Assembly: GCF_001297015.1 (NCBI RefSeq)
Contig: NZ_LIGE01000011.1
Span: forward strand, 62,001 to 126,000
DNA: 64,000 nucleotides
From: Pseudomonas sp. RIT-PI-r
GTDB lineage: Bacteria > Pseudomonadota > Gammaproteobacteria > Pseudomonadales > Pseudomonadaceae
Direction of reading: 5' to 3'
Every line of letters starts with the position of its first letter. Positions within the stretch are counted from its first letter, which is position 1. Below are positions 9,201-19,570 of the stretch, piece after piece. The notes beneath the pieces were generated by a model. The model did no database searches and was not told where the DNA came from. It saw only the letters and a program-made list of their open reading frames with translations. The translations under genes and the position numbers were made by a program.

Positions 9201-9603
9201 ACAGCTTTTTGATAATGACACTTGTGCCGTTTTGGGAACGGAACTTCGGGCCTTTGTTTTTGACCAAAGCACTAGTGTTGAGTCCTCTATTTTTATTCTA
9301 TCCGAATTTGGCGCACTGCTGTCTAGTGTTACGCCAAGGACGGCCGTAGAGGAGGAGAGGCTTCTTCAAATATTGGCAGCTATGCACAGCAATCCGGAAA
9401 CAACGTCTGCGACTTCAGACTTTCTGGACTCGAGAGCCGCACAACTTGCAAACTGGACAATCTCTAAGGATTATAAAGATACCTACGCATCTCTCGTGAC
9501 AAAACTCAAAGCACGTATGCCAAAAATCTATGAGGATCTATCAACTCGGCACGGATTTAGAACTCGGATGAACGATTTGGCAAAAGCAATATTAGGTAAG
9601 TAA
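6250..9603 (+). CDS. KAP-type P-loop ATPase with two membrane segments (candidate defence protein)
   Basis: 1117 residues from ATG 6250, with AAGGG at short spacing upstream. Walker A is GEFGSGKSS (residues 46-54) and Walker B is HHFIIVIDNLDRLP (245-258); the IDNLDR form is the KAP signature. Two hydrophobic helices (about 135-153 and 173-191) sit between them, as in KAP ATPases that are tethered to the inner membrane with the ATPase in the cytoplasm. The KAP family includes PifA of plasmid F, which excludes phage T7. The remaining 800 residues are helical and unrecognised. Ten consecutive G at 7801-7810 encode G-G-G in an otherwise AT-rich gene, a likely slippage point. It is followed at 65 bases by two smaller genes on the same strand. 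Confidence 0.88.
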   Translation: MDILNFQSENPSGVDVFKGESHDRVAQAMHDYIKCKKNHRVIGLDGEFGSGKSSILQMLEKKISLEGSNTKLWIFDCEQNYQGSIKSNFIELFTDQITSLLKDLHRENDVVDVVKNRDIALGRHFSYTKDTRSHISIWAVLLIASGVLSPTFIRDYLPQLRGSIELEWWKHMSYLAASLAPAIILGLAFFFNRKNQPGKKRWNISSLLKGSSDDHISETIEISKEVSPLDLKRALAKHLHSVKDHHFIIVIDNLDRLPRDVLRSVWSDLEIFTSVTGTENLSVIVPFCSSKVSKYLNGEGEQSYDSKDFIAKKFPVVFRTPPIITSGWKDAFRTLWSQSFGANNIKDADTCSVILQRHSPMAGGLVTPRLQKRFINDIATTLLVTADKPSVVCIAAYIAICKYNNISIEAMLKRPDSAKSDNNVPIGETEAAQVAALNLVLSIDKTKLTLKALLGEDMKAGWPIQILQIHFQTSADIAIAELIDQPLANAFESQDGKKLASLIPYFGFMDSFVRGLDGGGAPSNIFQTLYQASKIEDCSIDALLPYVSDKFSSSDQLTKISPENGYFDAIKGLISLGLRKSIFESSLADAKRAFEQINNEAFNVESVDSYQATISRYDHYLDSMGNRFEPLTLDSSEVLFHMIVPDPDLKVINPNNIAFSSKGLRDAVLQIASTEAVDFVMTPLNEEDWQHCLVAYFGKVRLSLAARNYFLNDEQTASVTTAIDINPAEERLWLAAVFFKEYTSSVPVMIQRHLSAVTSPYIKIAMAVIYMRQNLGAPLSEIPAIEKAFEEEPEFLEALVRAATTSDNLLKLTLQGESSHLVAPILAKLIKDEAIANVYSREIFASFTELCEILFEYDISRDEFLSWFTSFHLNPTNLPSLGSLDSLILKEILVASNATLLQLRGALLDKHFGPQVDAASWLKIIENADANEEAVLRFMVDMKLDFLGEKFSRIAVSSFLSTTVKTVPFVAPSVAAVSNTKSVLQLFDNDTCAVLGTELRAFVFDQSTSVESSIFILSEFGALLSSVTPRTAVEEERLLQILAAMHSNPETTSATSDFLDSRAAQLANWTISKDYKDTYASLVTKLKARMPKIYEDLSTRHGFRTRMNDLAKAILGK

Positions 9604-9667
9604 TGACAAGTTTCTATACTGTCTATCATTATAAAGAGTCTAGAATTGTTTGGTATGGGGAATTAGC

Positions 9668-10489
9668 ATGGAAGTTAAAGAAGTAAATTTGATTTTGCGC
9701 TTGGAAGGTGGGGTTGCTGATGAAGGGCTTCTGGATATTTATGACGCTGCGAACACCATTACAGGATTGGCCAGAGCCGTTAACTTGGTTGCGCATTCTT
9801 TTGTCAATGACGAGGAGGTAAGGACAAAAAATCAAAGTGCAAAAGGCGCTCAAGCATTTGTCCATTCATCGAGGAAGGGTTGTTTTGAGGAGCAGGTGGA
9901 TATCAGATTTTGTGAAAAGACCGCTAAGAAGGTTGGCAACACAGTTCTGGTAAATGTTTTTTGGGATTATTTAACTTGGGTTTTATCTAGTGCTGTGGGA
10001 TTAGAGGTTGAGCCTACGACTTCATATGTTAAAAAAATAGCTTCGAAGAATGAGCTGTTTATTCATGAGGTATCCGATGCGCTTGAATCTCCCATGCTCT
10101 TGATACATAGAGCAATTGTTCGTGATGATAAGGTCAAGGTTTTTTTTAATCGGCCTAGAGTGGGTGATGCTTTAGTTTTGGGGAGCGAGACGCTAGATTA
10201 TGTGACGACTAGAGAAGTTCAAATTGGAAGTGAATATATTGTGGGGAATGTTACTAAGGTAAATGTGCTTAGCCATTTTGGACGCCTGTTTTCTGATGAG
10301 GAAGATAAAGTTGTATCGTTTGCTCTCGCACACCCCGATGACCACAGGCTCAAAGGTCTTTCATTGAAGTCTATGCAAGAACATAATGATGGTCTGCCAG
10401 GTAAGGTTCACCTTAAAGTTAAGAAGATTGTAAGTGCGCACGGTGTGGTAAAGCGTTACATTGTTGAAGATATATTAGAGATTTTATAA
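9668..10489 (+). CDS. Unknown protein in the KAP ATPase gene set (possibly DUF7946-like)
   Basis: 273 residues. ATG 9668 is chosen over TTG 9650 because GGGGA lies 7 bases ahead of it. The N-terminal part (LILRLEGGVADEGLLDIYDAANTITGLARAVNLVAHSF) resembles a domain I associate with DUF7946, found in uncharacterised bacterial proteins, but I am not certain of the family. There is no signal peptide or membrane segment, so it is probably cytoplasmic. The C-terminal 100 residues look beta-rich (VHLKVKKIVSAHGVVKRYIVED). Its TAA stop shares one base with the next ATG, which implies coupled translation. Base use is AT-rich like the ATPase gene and unlike the core genes around the island. Confidence 0.85.
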   Translation: MEVKEVNLILRLEGGVADEGLLDIYDAANTITGLARAVNLVAHSFVNDEEVRTKNQSAKGAQAFVHSSRKGCFEEQVDIRFCEKTAKKVGNTVLVNVFWDYLTWVLSSAVGLEVEPTTSYVKKIASKNELFIHEVSDALESPMLLIHRAIVRDDKVKVFFNRPRVGDALVLGSETLDYVTTREVQIGSEYIVGNVTKVNVLSHFGRLFSDEEDKVVSFALAHPDDHRLKGLSLKSMQEHNDGLPGKVHLKVKKIVSAHGVVKRYIVEDILEIL

Positions 10490-11055
10490 TGTCCGAACCT
10501 TCGCGCTATTGTATGGCTTTGATTGATACTTGTTTGACGATGGCGGAATGGGCCTCTTGTTGGCAGGCAGTGGGCGTCATTGCGATGGTGTTTTTTGGAA
10601 CTATTGGTCTATATAAGATTTATCAGGAGCTGCGCAGGCTTGATGAGCAAAGGCTCAAGGACCTACATGATAAAGAAATTTCTGCGCGCCTAAAAAGAAC
10701 AGAGTTTTTTTTGGCGCAACATCGGCGTTTATTTGATGATAAAGATCTTTACGAGGTCTTATGTCTTATTGACTCTGATGACATTCGGTTAGCGGATGAA
10801 GATATGTGGGATAAAAAGCGTAAACTCATGGCGTTCTTTGAGGAGATAGCGCTGCTTGTTCGATCCAGGCAGATTGATGAGTGCGTGGCATTTTACATGT
10901 TTGGATACTACTCTTATTGTGCTATGTATGGCGAAAATTTCAAACATGGTATCAATGTTTGCGAGGAGTATTGGGGGCTTTTTTTTGAGTTCGCTACAAA
11001 TGCTAAAGTTCACAATGACAGTATGAGTGGTCCTCCACCATCTATGTCTTTGTGA
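10489..11055 (+). CDS. Single-pass membrane-anchored protein of the KAP gene set
   Basis: 188 residues. The ATG overlaps the previous stop by one base (TAATG). One hydrophobic helix (about residues 25-43, WQAVGVIAMVFFGTIGLYKIY) is followed by a charged helical cytoplasmic-type region (YQELRRLDEQRLKDLHDKE) and a helical C-terminal domain. The layout resembles small DUF4760-type membrane proteins, but that match is only by shape. Gene order and overlap indicate that it works with the two genes before it, perhaps placing them at the membrane together with the KAP ATPase. Confidence 0.82.
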   Translation: MSEPSRYCMALIDTCLTMAEWASCWQAVGVIAMVFFGTIGLYKIYQELRRLDEQRLKDLHDKEISARLKRTEFFLAQHRRLFDDKDLYEVLCLIDSDDIRLADEDMWDKKRKLMAFFEEIALLVRSRQIDECVAFYMFGYYSYCAMYGENFKHGINVCEEYWGLFFEFATNAKVHNDSMSGPPPSMSL

Positions 11056-11405
11056 TATTTATGCAGTAGTCGTTTGGTCAGATTTTATGAATTATTTATA
11101 CCATATCGAATTTGGTTAAGTGGCAAGGTTATTTGCTACCAACAACGGCATTTGGTCGAAAGTAAACCCGCGGGCGTCATATTGAGCCGAAATCCGCCAG
11201 TGTTTAGATGGTTGGCGCGTGAGGCGGATTTTGCCTCGGTCTGGCTATTTGCTATCACTCGACTAACTCACCGCAGCGGTTATCCTCTCTCATCGAAATT
11301 ATTACCCTGCAAATGTGCTGGCTCGGCGGCCTGCCTTGCTGCTCACCGCAGTGTTTCGCCTGCACCATGCTGTCTTTCAGATGAAAAGGATTCAGGAATC
11401 AAGGA
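11056..11405. other. 350-base gap with an inverted repeat and a direct repeat
   Basis: No convincing gene. AAATCCGCC (11190-11198) and its inverse GGCGGATTTT (11223-11232) could form a terminator-like stem after the three-gene set. CTCACCGCAG occurs twice, about 62 bases apart, upstream of the pyocin remnant; it may belong to that gene's former promoter. I could not confirm a PrtN P-box. Confidence 0.4.
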
Positions 11406-12028
11406 ATGAGTGGATACGTCCCTAACCCACCGAAGGGTTACCGCAATATCGGCACCGAGCCCGTCGATATACACGCTCAGCGCTGGGCTGAATACAAAGA
11501 TCTCCCGACGAAGAACGAGACGAAACCTGCCAGCAAAGGCTGTGTATTCGCCAAGAGCTGCGATCTCGCGGACGGTGTGATCGATCCCAAAAAGCCTGCC
11601 GGATTTATCCCCGTCGGGAGCCTGGCCAACTACGGAGAGTTCTCTCTCCTCGGCGGTCGCGAGACTGATGCCGCAGGAAATATCCCACTGAAAAAATCAG
11701 CGGTAATGCCTTACCCGCCACCCTGGGAACTCTCCTATTGGGTGGCGCGGGCGCTGCGGCTGCCTCTTGTGGCGGGCTGTGTACGGCTGGAGCTGCTGGA
11801 GGCGCGAGTGTTGCAACCGGCTCTGCTGCAACGGGGGCTACTGGTGCTACCGGCGTTCTCACAGCCGGTGTGGCCGCTGGTACATTGGCGGGGATAGTCG
11901 CTTTACTGTGGCCGTCGAACCTTGGTGACAGCTCCCTCTACACGGAAGACCAGCTTCAGTCGCTGGAGAAGGCCCGTACTCGCGTCCGCCTACACGTTGA
12001 GGAGCAGGATGACGGAACACTGAAGGGG
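11406..12028 (+). pseudogene. S-type pyocin gene remnant, frameshifted and truncated
   Basis: The reading frame begins at 11406 (MSGYVPNPPKGYRNIG) with AAGGA just ahead. It runs normally to about 11694, where it leaves frame at a run of six A; with a seventh A it would continue KKISGNALPATLGTLLLGG into the second frame. That frame carries the Gly/Ala-rich stretch and then VALLWPSNLGDSSLYTEDQL...RTRVRLHVEEQ..GTLKGY, the start of the S-type pyocin domain found in bacteriocins of Pseudomonas. The similarity stops at about 12028, where integrase sequence on the other strand begins. The rest of the translocation domain, any killing domain and any immunity gene are absent. Confidence 0.8.
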
Positions 12029-12565
12029 TACCCTCGCGAGGTCGTAAATCTCACGACACATTCCTCTTACGCGGCTGGTCTGCTCAATGATTCCTTTCCG
12101 CTCCATTGAGCGAAGAAAGTCCATCCATTCCATTGGAAGAATTTCGCGGTACGAGCGAGTTCCGAAAACCGGGAAGACATGCAGCTCCAGTGCGCCGATG
12201 GTTCGGACTGCTGTTCCTGCGGTCCAACCTTTACGTTTCGACGCATACCATTCCCGAGCAAGTTTTTCGAAGGTATTACTGGCGCTTTCCAACGCAGCGG
12301 CTTTTTTGGGCCCGCATTGTTGCCAATGGGTTGCTCCCATCAGCAGTGCTTGCCCGCAGGTCGACTGCTTTCTGTCGCGCAGCAGATCCGGAGACCGTTG
12401 GATAACTGCCCAACCCTATCCATGACCACTTTCCGTCAGCTTTCTTGTAGCGAAGCTGCCACGACTTCTTCCCGTCTGGCCGGACACGGAGGTACACGTT
12501 GTTCCCATCGTGCTCGCGGTACTCTTTGGAGTCAGCTTCCAGGCTCGCTATGACTGTCAGCGAGA
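12029..12565 (-). pseudogene. P4-type tyrosine integrase remnant
   Basis: The minus strand reads VYLRVRPDGKKSWQLRYKK..WSWIGLGSYPTVSGSAARQKA, the N-terminal arm-binding domain of P4/CP4-57-type integrases. After a frameshift near 12300 it continues as KAAALESASNTFEKLAREW...GALELHVFPVFGTR...VRGMCREIYDLAR (core-binding domain). It ends abruptly near 12029 in pyocin DNA, before any of the catalytic R, H and Y residues. No start codon is visible at the 5' end. It lies right beside ssrA, reading away from it, and so identifies the island's former integrase. Confidence 0.82.
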
Positions 12566-12690
12566 GGGCGCCGTTTGATTTCAGTCCTTTTCATTTCCTT
12601 GTACCCATCAGTTTCAATCTGTATCCGAGGTACACGAAAGGATACAGCGCACATTGGGATAGGGGTAGACAAGGACGGATAGCCAGAAAC

Positions 12691-12718
12691 AAGAAAGCCC
12701 GCACAGGGCGGGCTTCTT
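12691..12718 (-). terminator. Terminator of ssrA
   Basis: AAGAAAGCCCGC (12691-12702) pairs with GCGGGCTTCTT (12708-12718), about 44 bases downstream of the tmRNA 3' end. The weak T content after the stem makes the efficiency uncertain. Confidence 0.65.
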
Positions 12719-12761
12719 GGGGTGTTTCGTAGACTGTCTGAGACAGGTCTAGATTGCTATT

Positions 12762-13150
12762 TGGTGGAGCCGGGGGGATTTGAACCCCCGTCCGCCAGTA
12801 CTCCGCTGTCGGTACTACATGCGTAGCCGTTTCTATTAAGTTAACCCTCAGCGACCCGAAGGGCAGGGTGCTTTGGGCGAGTTGTGTAAGTTTTAGCCGC
12901 TTCGTCCACAACGTACTGCACGGCGATTCTGTTCTATATGACAATCATTTTGGGTTTACAGACATCCCCTGATGATTGCTGGACCCGAAGGTACCAGGAG
13001 CATTGTCAGCTGCAATTAAGCAGCGAGAGCAACACCGTATTGGTCGTCATTGGCAACTATAAGTAGTTGCAACAGTGGATTTACGACTTCTGTTACCAAG
13101 TCGGCATGCACCTAGAGTTTCGCAACCGGCGTCGAATCCTAAACGGCCCC
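12762..13150 (-). ncRNA. ssrA: tmRNA (10Sa RNA), tag ANDDQYGVALAA
   Basis: 389 bases. The 5' end (GGGGCCGTTTAGGATTCGAC, from 13150 downward) and the 3' end (GGTTCAAATCCCCCCGGCTC followed by CACCA, ending at 12762) are the standard tmRNA acceptor halves. The resume codon GCC begins at 13054 and reads ANDDQYGVALAA followed by TAA at 13018-13016. tmRNA rescues stalled ribosomes together with SmpB, whose gene is at 22383-22865. The 3' end served as attachment site for the island and stayed intact after integration. Confidence 0.97.
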
Positions 13151-13193
13151 GAACTCATTGCTCAGTACATCTGTTTGAGCAACAAGCCTGCGC

Positions 13194-13222
13194 AGTGTAC
13201 GCCAATCAGCCCACAAGGCCAA
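13194..13222 (-). promoter_or_regulatory. Probable sigma-70 promoter of ssrA
   Basis: On the minus strand TTGGCC (13222-13217) and TACACT (13199-13194) are separated by 17 bases. Transcription would start about 35-40 bases before the mature 5' end, consistent with a precursor trimmed by RNase P. Confidence 0.5.
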
Positions 13223-13246
13223 CCCGAAGGTTGGCCTGGACGCTGA

Positions 13247-13525
13247 TCAGTTGTTGGTGCCGGTGGCTTTGCGCAGTTCGACGATGGTTTGCGAGGTTTC
13301 CGCTACACAGTCATCGATCTTGCCCTCGGCCTTGAGCGACTGAGCTCTGGTCACACTGGCTTCAGCGCGCTGGCTCAGCTCTGGATTCGCAGACAACTGC
13401 GCCTTGCCACTTTGAATGGTCTGGATATTGGCATCGCACAGGTCCGCAGGTTTGTCCGCGGCAAACGAAGTGGACGCCATCATCGATGCAGTAACGAACA
13501 GACCTAACAGTACAGAACGTTTCAT
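13247..13525 (-). CDS. Small exported protein of unknown function
   Basis: 92 residues with AAGGAGA 6 bases ahead of the ATG at 13525. A signal peptide (MKRSVLLGLFVTASMMASTSFA) is followed by a short helical mature part with two cysteines (in ADLCDAN and IDDCVAE) that could form a disulfide in the periplasm. No named family recognised. It lies between ssrA and the lactate operon on the same strand; the dld terminator separates it from the operon. Confidence 0.8.
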   Translation of the reverse strand: MKRSVLLGLFVTASMMASTSFAADKPADLCDANIQTIQSGKAQLSANPELSQRAEASVTRAQSLKAEGKIDDCVAETSQTIVELRKATGTNN

Positions 13526-13591
13526 GTGTATCTCCTTGAACCGAGTGGGTCCAGACTTCGCTGGCCGTCAGGACGGGCAACCGAATGGATG

Positions 13592-13614
13592 AAAAACCCC
13601 GATCAGTCGGGGTT
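13592..13614 (-). terminator. Terminator of the lactate operon
   Basis: AACCCC (13595-13600) and GGGGTT (13609-13614) flank GATCAGTC; on the minus strand the stem is followed by TTTTT. It sits 41 bases after the dld stop. Confidence 0.7.
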
Positions 13615-13655
13615 AATCTGTGGACTACAGTCGAACTCAAGGGTTCTATTTTTCT

Positions 13656-16462
<2,807 letters not shown>

Positions 16463-16466
<4 letters not shown>

Positions 16467-17134
16467 TGGTCCTCCAGAATCAGTACCACCAGATCTTTCG
16501 GACCGTGGGCGCCGTAAGCCAGTACTTGCTCGATGTCTGCAGTTTTCGACGGGCCGGACACCAGCAACGCGTTGGTCGGCATGCCTTGCGCCCATTCGAA
16601 TTGCTGTTGCACCTGATAGAAGTTGTCGCGGATTTCACTGGCCTTGAGCAAAGCGAAATGCACCGGTGGCACCAGGCTCATCAAACGCGGTTCTTCGCGG
16701 GTTGGCCACAGAATCAGGCTGCCGGTTGCGGCGATGGCGCCGAGGGTTCCGGTGATACTTGCCGGGGTATCGTTGAACAGTTCGGCTTTCCACTCTTCCA
16801 TTGGTCGGTCGTAGGATTTCAGCGTCGGCAGCTCGGGATTGTTCGCCCAGTGCTGTGTGATTTTCTGCCCGTGGGCGGTAGTCGGTGCAATCAACAGGCT
16901 CGGCAACTGACGATCGCGGAGCAATTGTGCGAGCAGTGCCGGCCATTCTTCGCCCGAGGTCAGGTGGATTTCGGTGTGCACTGCTTCCATCAATTTGCGC
17001 AGTTGCGGAATGCGCTGTTCGGCAGTGTAGGTGTAAGGCTGCGTCACCAGATCGACATCGAAGTCGTCGGCAATCGGCGTGGTGCCCGTCAGACTTTTCC
17101 GCAGTTTGCCGAGGATATTTTGCTTGGCGCTCAT
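16463..17134 (-). CDS. lutC: L-lactate utilization protein LutC
   Basis: 223 residues of the LutC/YkgG (DUF162) family. The ATG at 17134 shares one base with the lutB stop (TGATG); a TTG one codon earlier is also possible. Recognisable parts are MSAKQNILGKLRKSL, the AATGSLILWPTREEPRLMSLVPPVHFALL core and the final GPKDLVVLILED. LutC acts with LutA and LutB in an iron-sulfur complex that oxidises L-lactate to pyruvate. The one- to four-base overlaps with both neighbours show a translationally coupled operon. Confidence 0.92.
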
Positions 17135-18588
17135 CAACGGTCTCCCTGTTTGGCCAGATGCTCACGGGCCATGTCGTGCAGTGAGCGCGCGGCGGGTTTC
17201 GGTGCGCTGTGATTTTGCGTCCACGGGCCGACGTTATTCGGAGTCAGCGCACGCAGGCGCGTGGCGAAGAAACCGAACAGTCGATACAAGGTTGGCGAGC
17301 TGTTGAGTCTCGCCCAGGCGTTCCAGATAAAGCGTTCCTTGCGCGAATACTTGCTGCCCTGACCGCGCATCACTTGATTCGGGCTGTCAGGGGCTTTGAC
17401 GTTCTCTTCGCGCAGGCGCCGCAGGATCGCGGGGATAGGAATTTTTACCGGGCACACTTCACCGCAGGCGCCGCACAGCGACGAAGCGCTCGGATGATCC
17501 GGAACCTTGGCCAGACCAACCATGTGCGGGGTGATGATTTTGCCGATCGGTCCAGGGTAAACCTCGCCATAGGTGTGGCCACCGACGCGGGTGTAGACCG
17601 GGCAATGGTTCATGCAGGCGCCGCAGCGGATGCAGTTCAGGGTCTGGCGCAATTCGCTGTCGGCGAAAGCCTGGCTGCGACCGTTGTCGAGCAGCACCAG
17701 ATGCACTTCCTGCGGGCCGTCGAGTTCGTGCTCCTTGCGCGGGCCGGAGATCATGTTGACGTAAGTGGTGATCGGAATGCCCAGCGCCGAGCGGGTCAGC
17801 AGTGACAGCAGCGGCACCACGTCTCGGAGGTTTTCCACGACTTTTTCGATGCCGGTGACGGCGATGTGCACCGGCGGCACGGTGGTGGTCATGCGGCCGT
17901 TGCCTTCGTTTTCCACCAGCAGCAAGGTGCCGGTTTCGGCCACGGCGAAGTTGACACCGGAGACGCCGATGTCCGCTTCGAAGAATTTCTGCCGCAGGAC
18001 TCTGCGACCGATCTGAATGAGTTGGTCAACGTCCTTGGTGTATTCCACGCCAAGTTTGTCGTGGAACAAGGACGCGACCTGACCGGCATTCTTGTGGATC
18101 GCCGGCATAATGATGTGTGAAGGCTTCTCGTGGTCGAGCTGGACGATGTATTCCCCCATATCGGACTCCAGACATTCAATGTCCCGAGCCCCGAGGAAAT
18201 GGTTCATCTCCATCTCTTCGCTGACCATCGATTTGCCCTTGATCACTTGCCGCGCCTCGTGAGCGCGGATGATCGATAAGACGATGCCATTGGCCTCGTC
18301 CACCGTTTCCGCCCAGTGCACTGTCACACCGTTGCGGGTCAGGTTCTGTTCCAGTTGCTCGAGCAGGTCGGGCAACTTGGACAGCGCGCGGGCTTTGATC
18401 GAATTGCCCAGTGCGCGCAAATGTTCTCTTTCATGGGGATCACTGAAAGCGGCTGCCCGCTTGACCATCAGTGAATCCATGGCAGTGCGGAAGTTGTTCC
18501 GCAACTGCTGATCACCCAGGGCATTGTGTGCCCGGGTGCGGAAATCTTCTTCTACGGCGACCGTAGGAATAATCGCGGAAGTGCTCAT
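17134..18588 (-). CDS. lutB: L-lactate utilization iron-sulfur protein LutB
   Basis: 484 residues from ATG 18588, which overlaps the lutA stop by four bases. An N-terminal DUF162-like region (about 70-300, with VSEEMEMNHFL, GVNFAVAETGTLLLVENEGNGR) is followed by two ferredoxin-type cysteine sets, CIRCGACMNHCPVY and CGACGEVCPVKIP, and a C-terminal YkgF-type tail. LutB passes electrons from L-lactate within the LutABC complex. Its place between lutA and lutC is the standard order. Confidence 0.93.
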   Translation of the reverse strand: MSTSAIIPTVAVEEDFRTRAHNALGDQQLRNNFRTAMDSLMVKRAAAFSDPHEREHLRALGNSIKARALSKLPDLLEQLEQNLTRNGVTVHWAETVDEANGIVLSIIRAHEARQVIKGKSMVSEEMEMNHFLGARDIECLESDMGEYIVQLDHEKPSHIIMPAIHKNAGQVASLFHDKLGVEYTKDVDQLIQIGRRVLRQKFFEADIGVSGVNFAVAETGTLLLVENEGNGRMTTTVPPVHIAVTGIEKVVENLRDVVPLLSLLTRSALGIPITTYVNMISGPRKEHELDGPQEVHLVLLDNGRSQAFADSELRQTLNCIRCGACMNHCPVYTRVGGHTYGEVYPGPIGKIITPHMVGLAKVPDHPSASSLCGACGEVCPVKIPIPAILRRLREENVKAPDSPNQVMRGQGSKYSRKERFIWNAWARLNSSPTLYRLFGFFATRLRALTPNNVGPWTQNHSAPKPAARSLHDMAREHLAKQGDR

Positions 18589-19409
18589 TGCGCACCACCG
18601 GTTCGTTGCCACAAGAAGCTGGCGAGATGTTGCCCGCGCAGCGCTTCTTTTTGTTTCTCCAATGCGCCGTTGATGTTCATCAAACAGCCACAGTCGGCGC
18701 TCAATACCTTGTGCGCGCCGGAATCCTTCAGCGCTTTGGTCTTGTCAGCCACCATCGCGCCGGAAATGTCTGGCATACGGACGCTGAATGTTCCGCCGAA
18801 GCCACAGCATTCGCTTTCATGGTCATGATTGACCCGTTCCACGTTGCTCAACTGCGCCAACAACTCGCGGCCGTGCAGGTGGGTGTTCATTTCGCGGCGT
18901 GCCGAACACGAAGTGTGCAGCGCGACTTTGACCGGTTCGCCGCTGTCCTTGAGCTGCACCTTGCAGACGAACAGCAGAAACTCGGCCAGTTCATAGGTAC
19001 GGGCTGCGAGGGCCTGAACCTGTTTCAACGTGTCCGGCTCGTCCTTGAACAAGTCGGCGTAATGCTCACGCAGCATGCCGGCGCAGGAACCCGACGGCAC
19101 CACCACCGGAAAATCCCCGGCAAACAGCGCCAGTTGCGAGCGCGCTACCGTCCGCGCCTGCTCGGTATAACCCGAGGTGTAGGCCGGTTGGCCGCAGCAA
19201 CTCTGCCCTTGCGGATACTCGACCCGAATGCCTTCGCGCTCCAGCAAGTGGATCGCGTCCATCCCGGCTTCGGGGTAGAACAGGTCGACTACGCATGTGC
19301 CGAACAGGTAGACCCGTGGCGGTTTCTCGCTAGGGTATTGCCGAGGTTCGGGCAGTGGCGGTGCCACGCGGGTCGCGTTTGGCACGGCGTTGTAAAAAAG
19401 CTCGCTCAT
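18585..19409 (-). CDS. lutA: L-lactate utilization protein LutA
   Basis: 274 residues. The start is ATG 19409 (MSELFYNAVPNA), where family similarity begins; the frame extends upstream into the intergenic space without support. It carries two cysteine-rich CCG (DUF224) domains: FGTCVVDLFYPEAG...GQSCCGQPAYTSGY and LHTSCSARREMN...HESECCGFGGTFS. These bind the iron-sulfur clusters of LutABC. It is the first of four overlapping genes, 161 bases after lldP. Confidence 0.93.
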   Translation of the reverse strand: MSELFYNAVPNATRVAPPLPEPRQYPSEKPPRVYLFGTCVVDLFYPEAGMDAIHLLEREGIRVEYPQGQSCCGQPAYTSGYTEQARTVARSQLALFAGDFPVVVPSGSCAGMLREHYADLFKDEPDTLKQVQALAARTYELAEFLLFVCKVQLKDSGEPVKVALHTSCSARREMNTHLHGRELLAQLSNVERVNHDHESECCGFGGTFSVRMPDISGAMVADKTKALKDSGAHKVLSADCGCLMNINGALEKQKEALRGQHLASFLWQRTGGAQ

Positions 19410-19570
19410 CAGGCGTGTCTCCGGGTGGGCCCGGTTATCCGTCTGTTGCGGCTGCTGAATATAGAGAGCAATGCTTTCAGCAGCCTTACAGACCGGGTTG
19501 TGAGTTGCTGACGCCGGCATCACCAACCGGCGTCGGTTTTTTCTGTGCTTCTTGTAGGCGTCTTGCAGGT

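Larger units (their letters stand above)
4821..12786. mobile_element. Decayed genomic island inserted at the 3' end of ssrA
   Basis: At 12762 ssrA ends with TGGTGGAGCCGGGGGGATTT (plus strand). At 4821-4845 the same segment recurs as TGGTGGGCCGGGGGCATTTG, differing by one missing base and one substitution over about 26 bases. A P4-type integrase remnant lies immediately beside ssrA and reads away from it, the usual position for elements that use tmRNA as an attachment site. The 8 kb between holds AT-richer genes foreign to the surrounding core. The integrase is broken, so the element should no longer excise on its own. The left boundary is less certain because the attachment copy is imperfect. 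Confidence 0.72.

Noticed and set aside
11738..12109. Independent Gly/Ala-rich 123-residue gene
   Set aside because: It is the shifted continuation of the pyocin reading frame from 11406 and ends in antisense integrase sequence.
12106..12553. Plus-strand frames across the integrase region
   Set aside because: Antisense of the integrase remnant; the minus-strand translations carry recognisable integrase domains.
19511..19542. GACGCCGG/CCGGCGTC stem followed by T's between lldP and lutA
   Set aside because: The T run is on the plus strand, where no gene ends; on the operon strand it lacks a T tail, so it is not called as a terminator of lldP.
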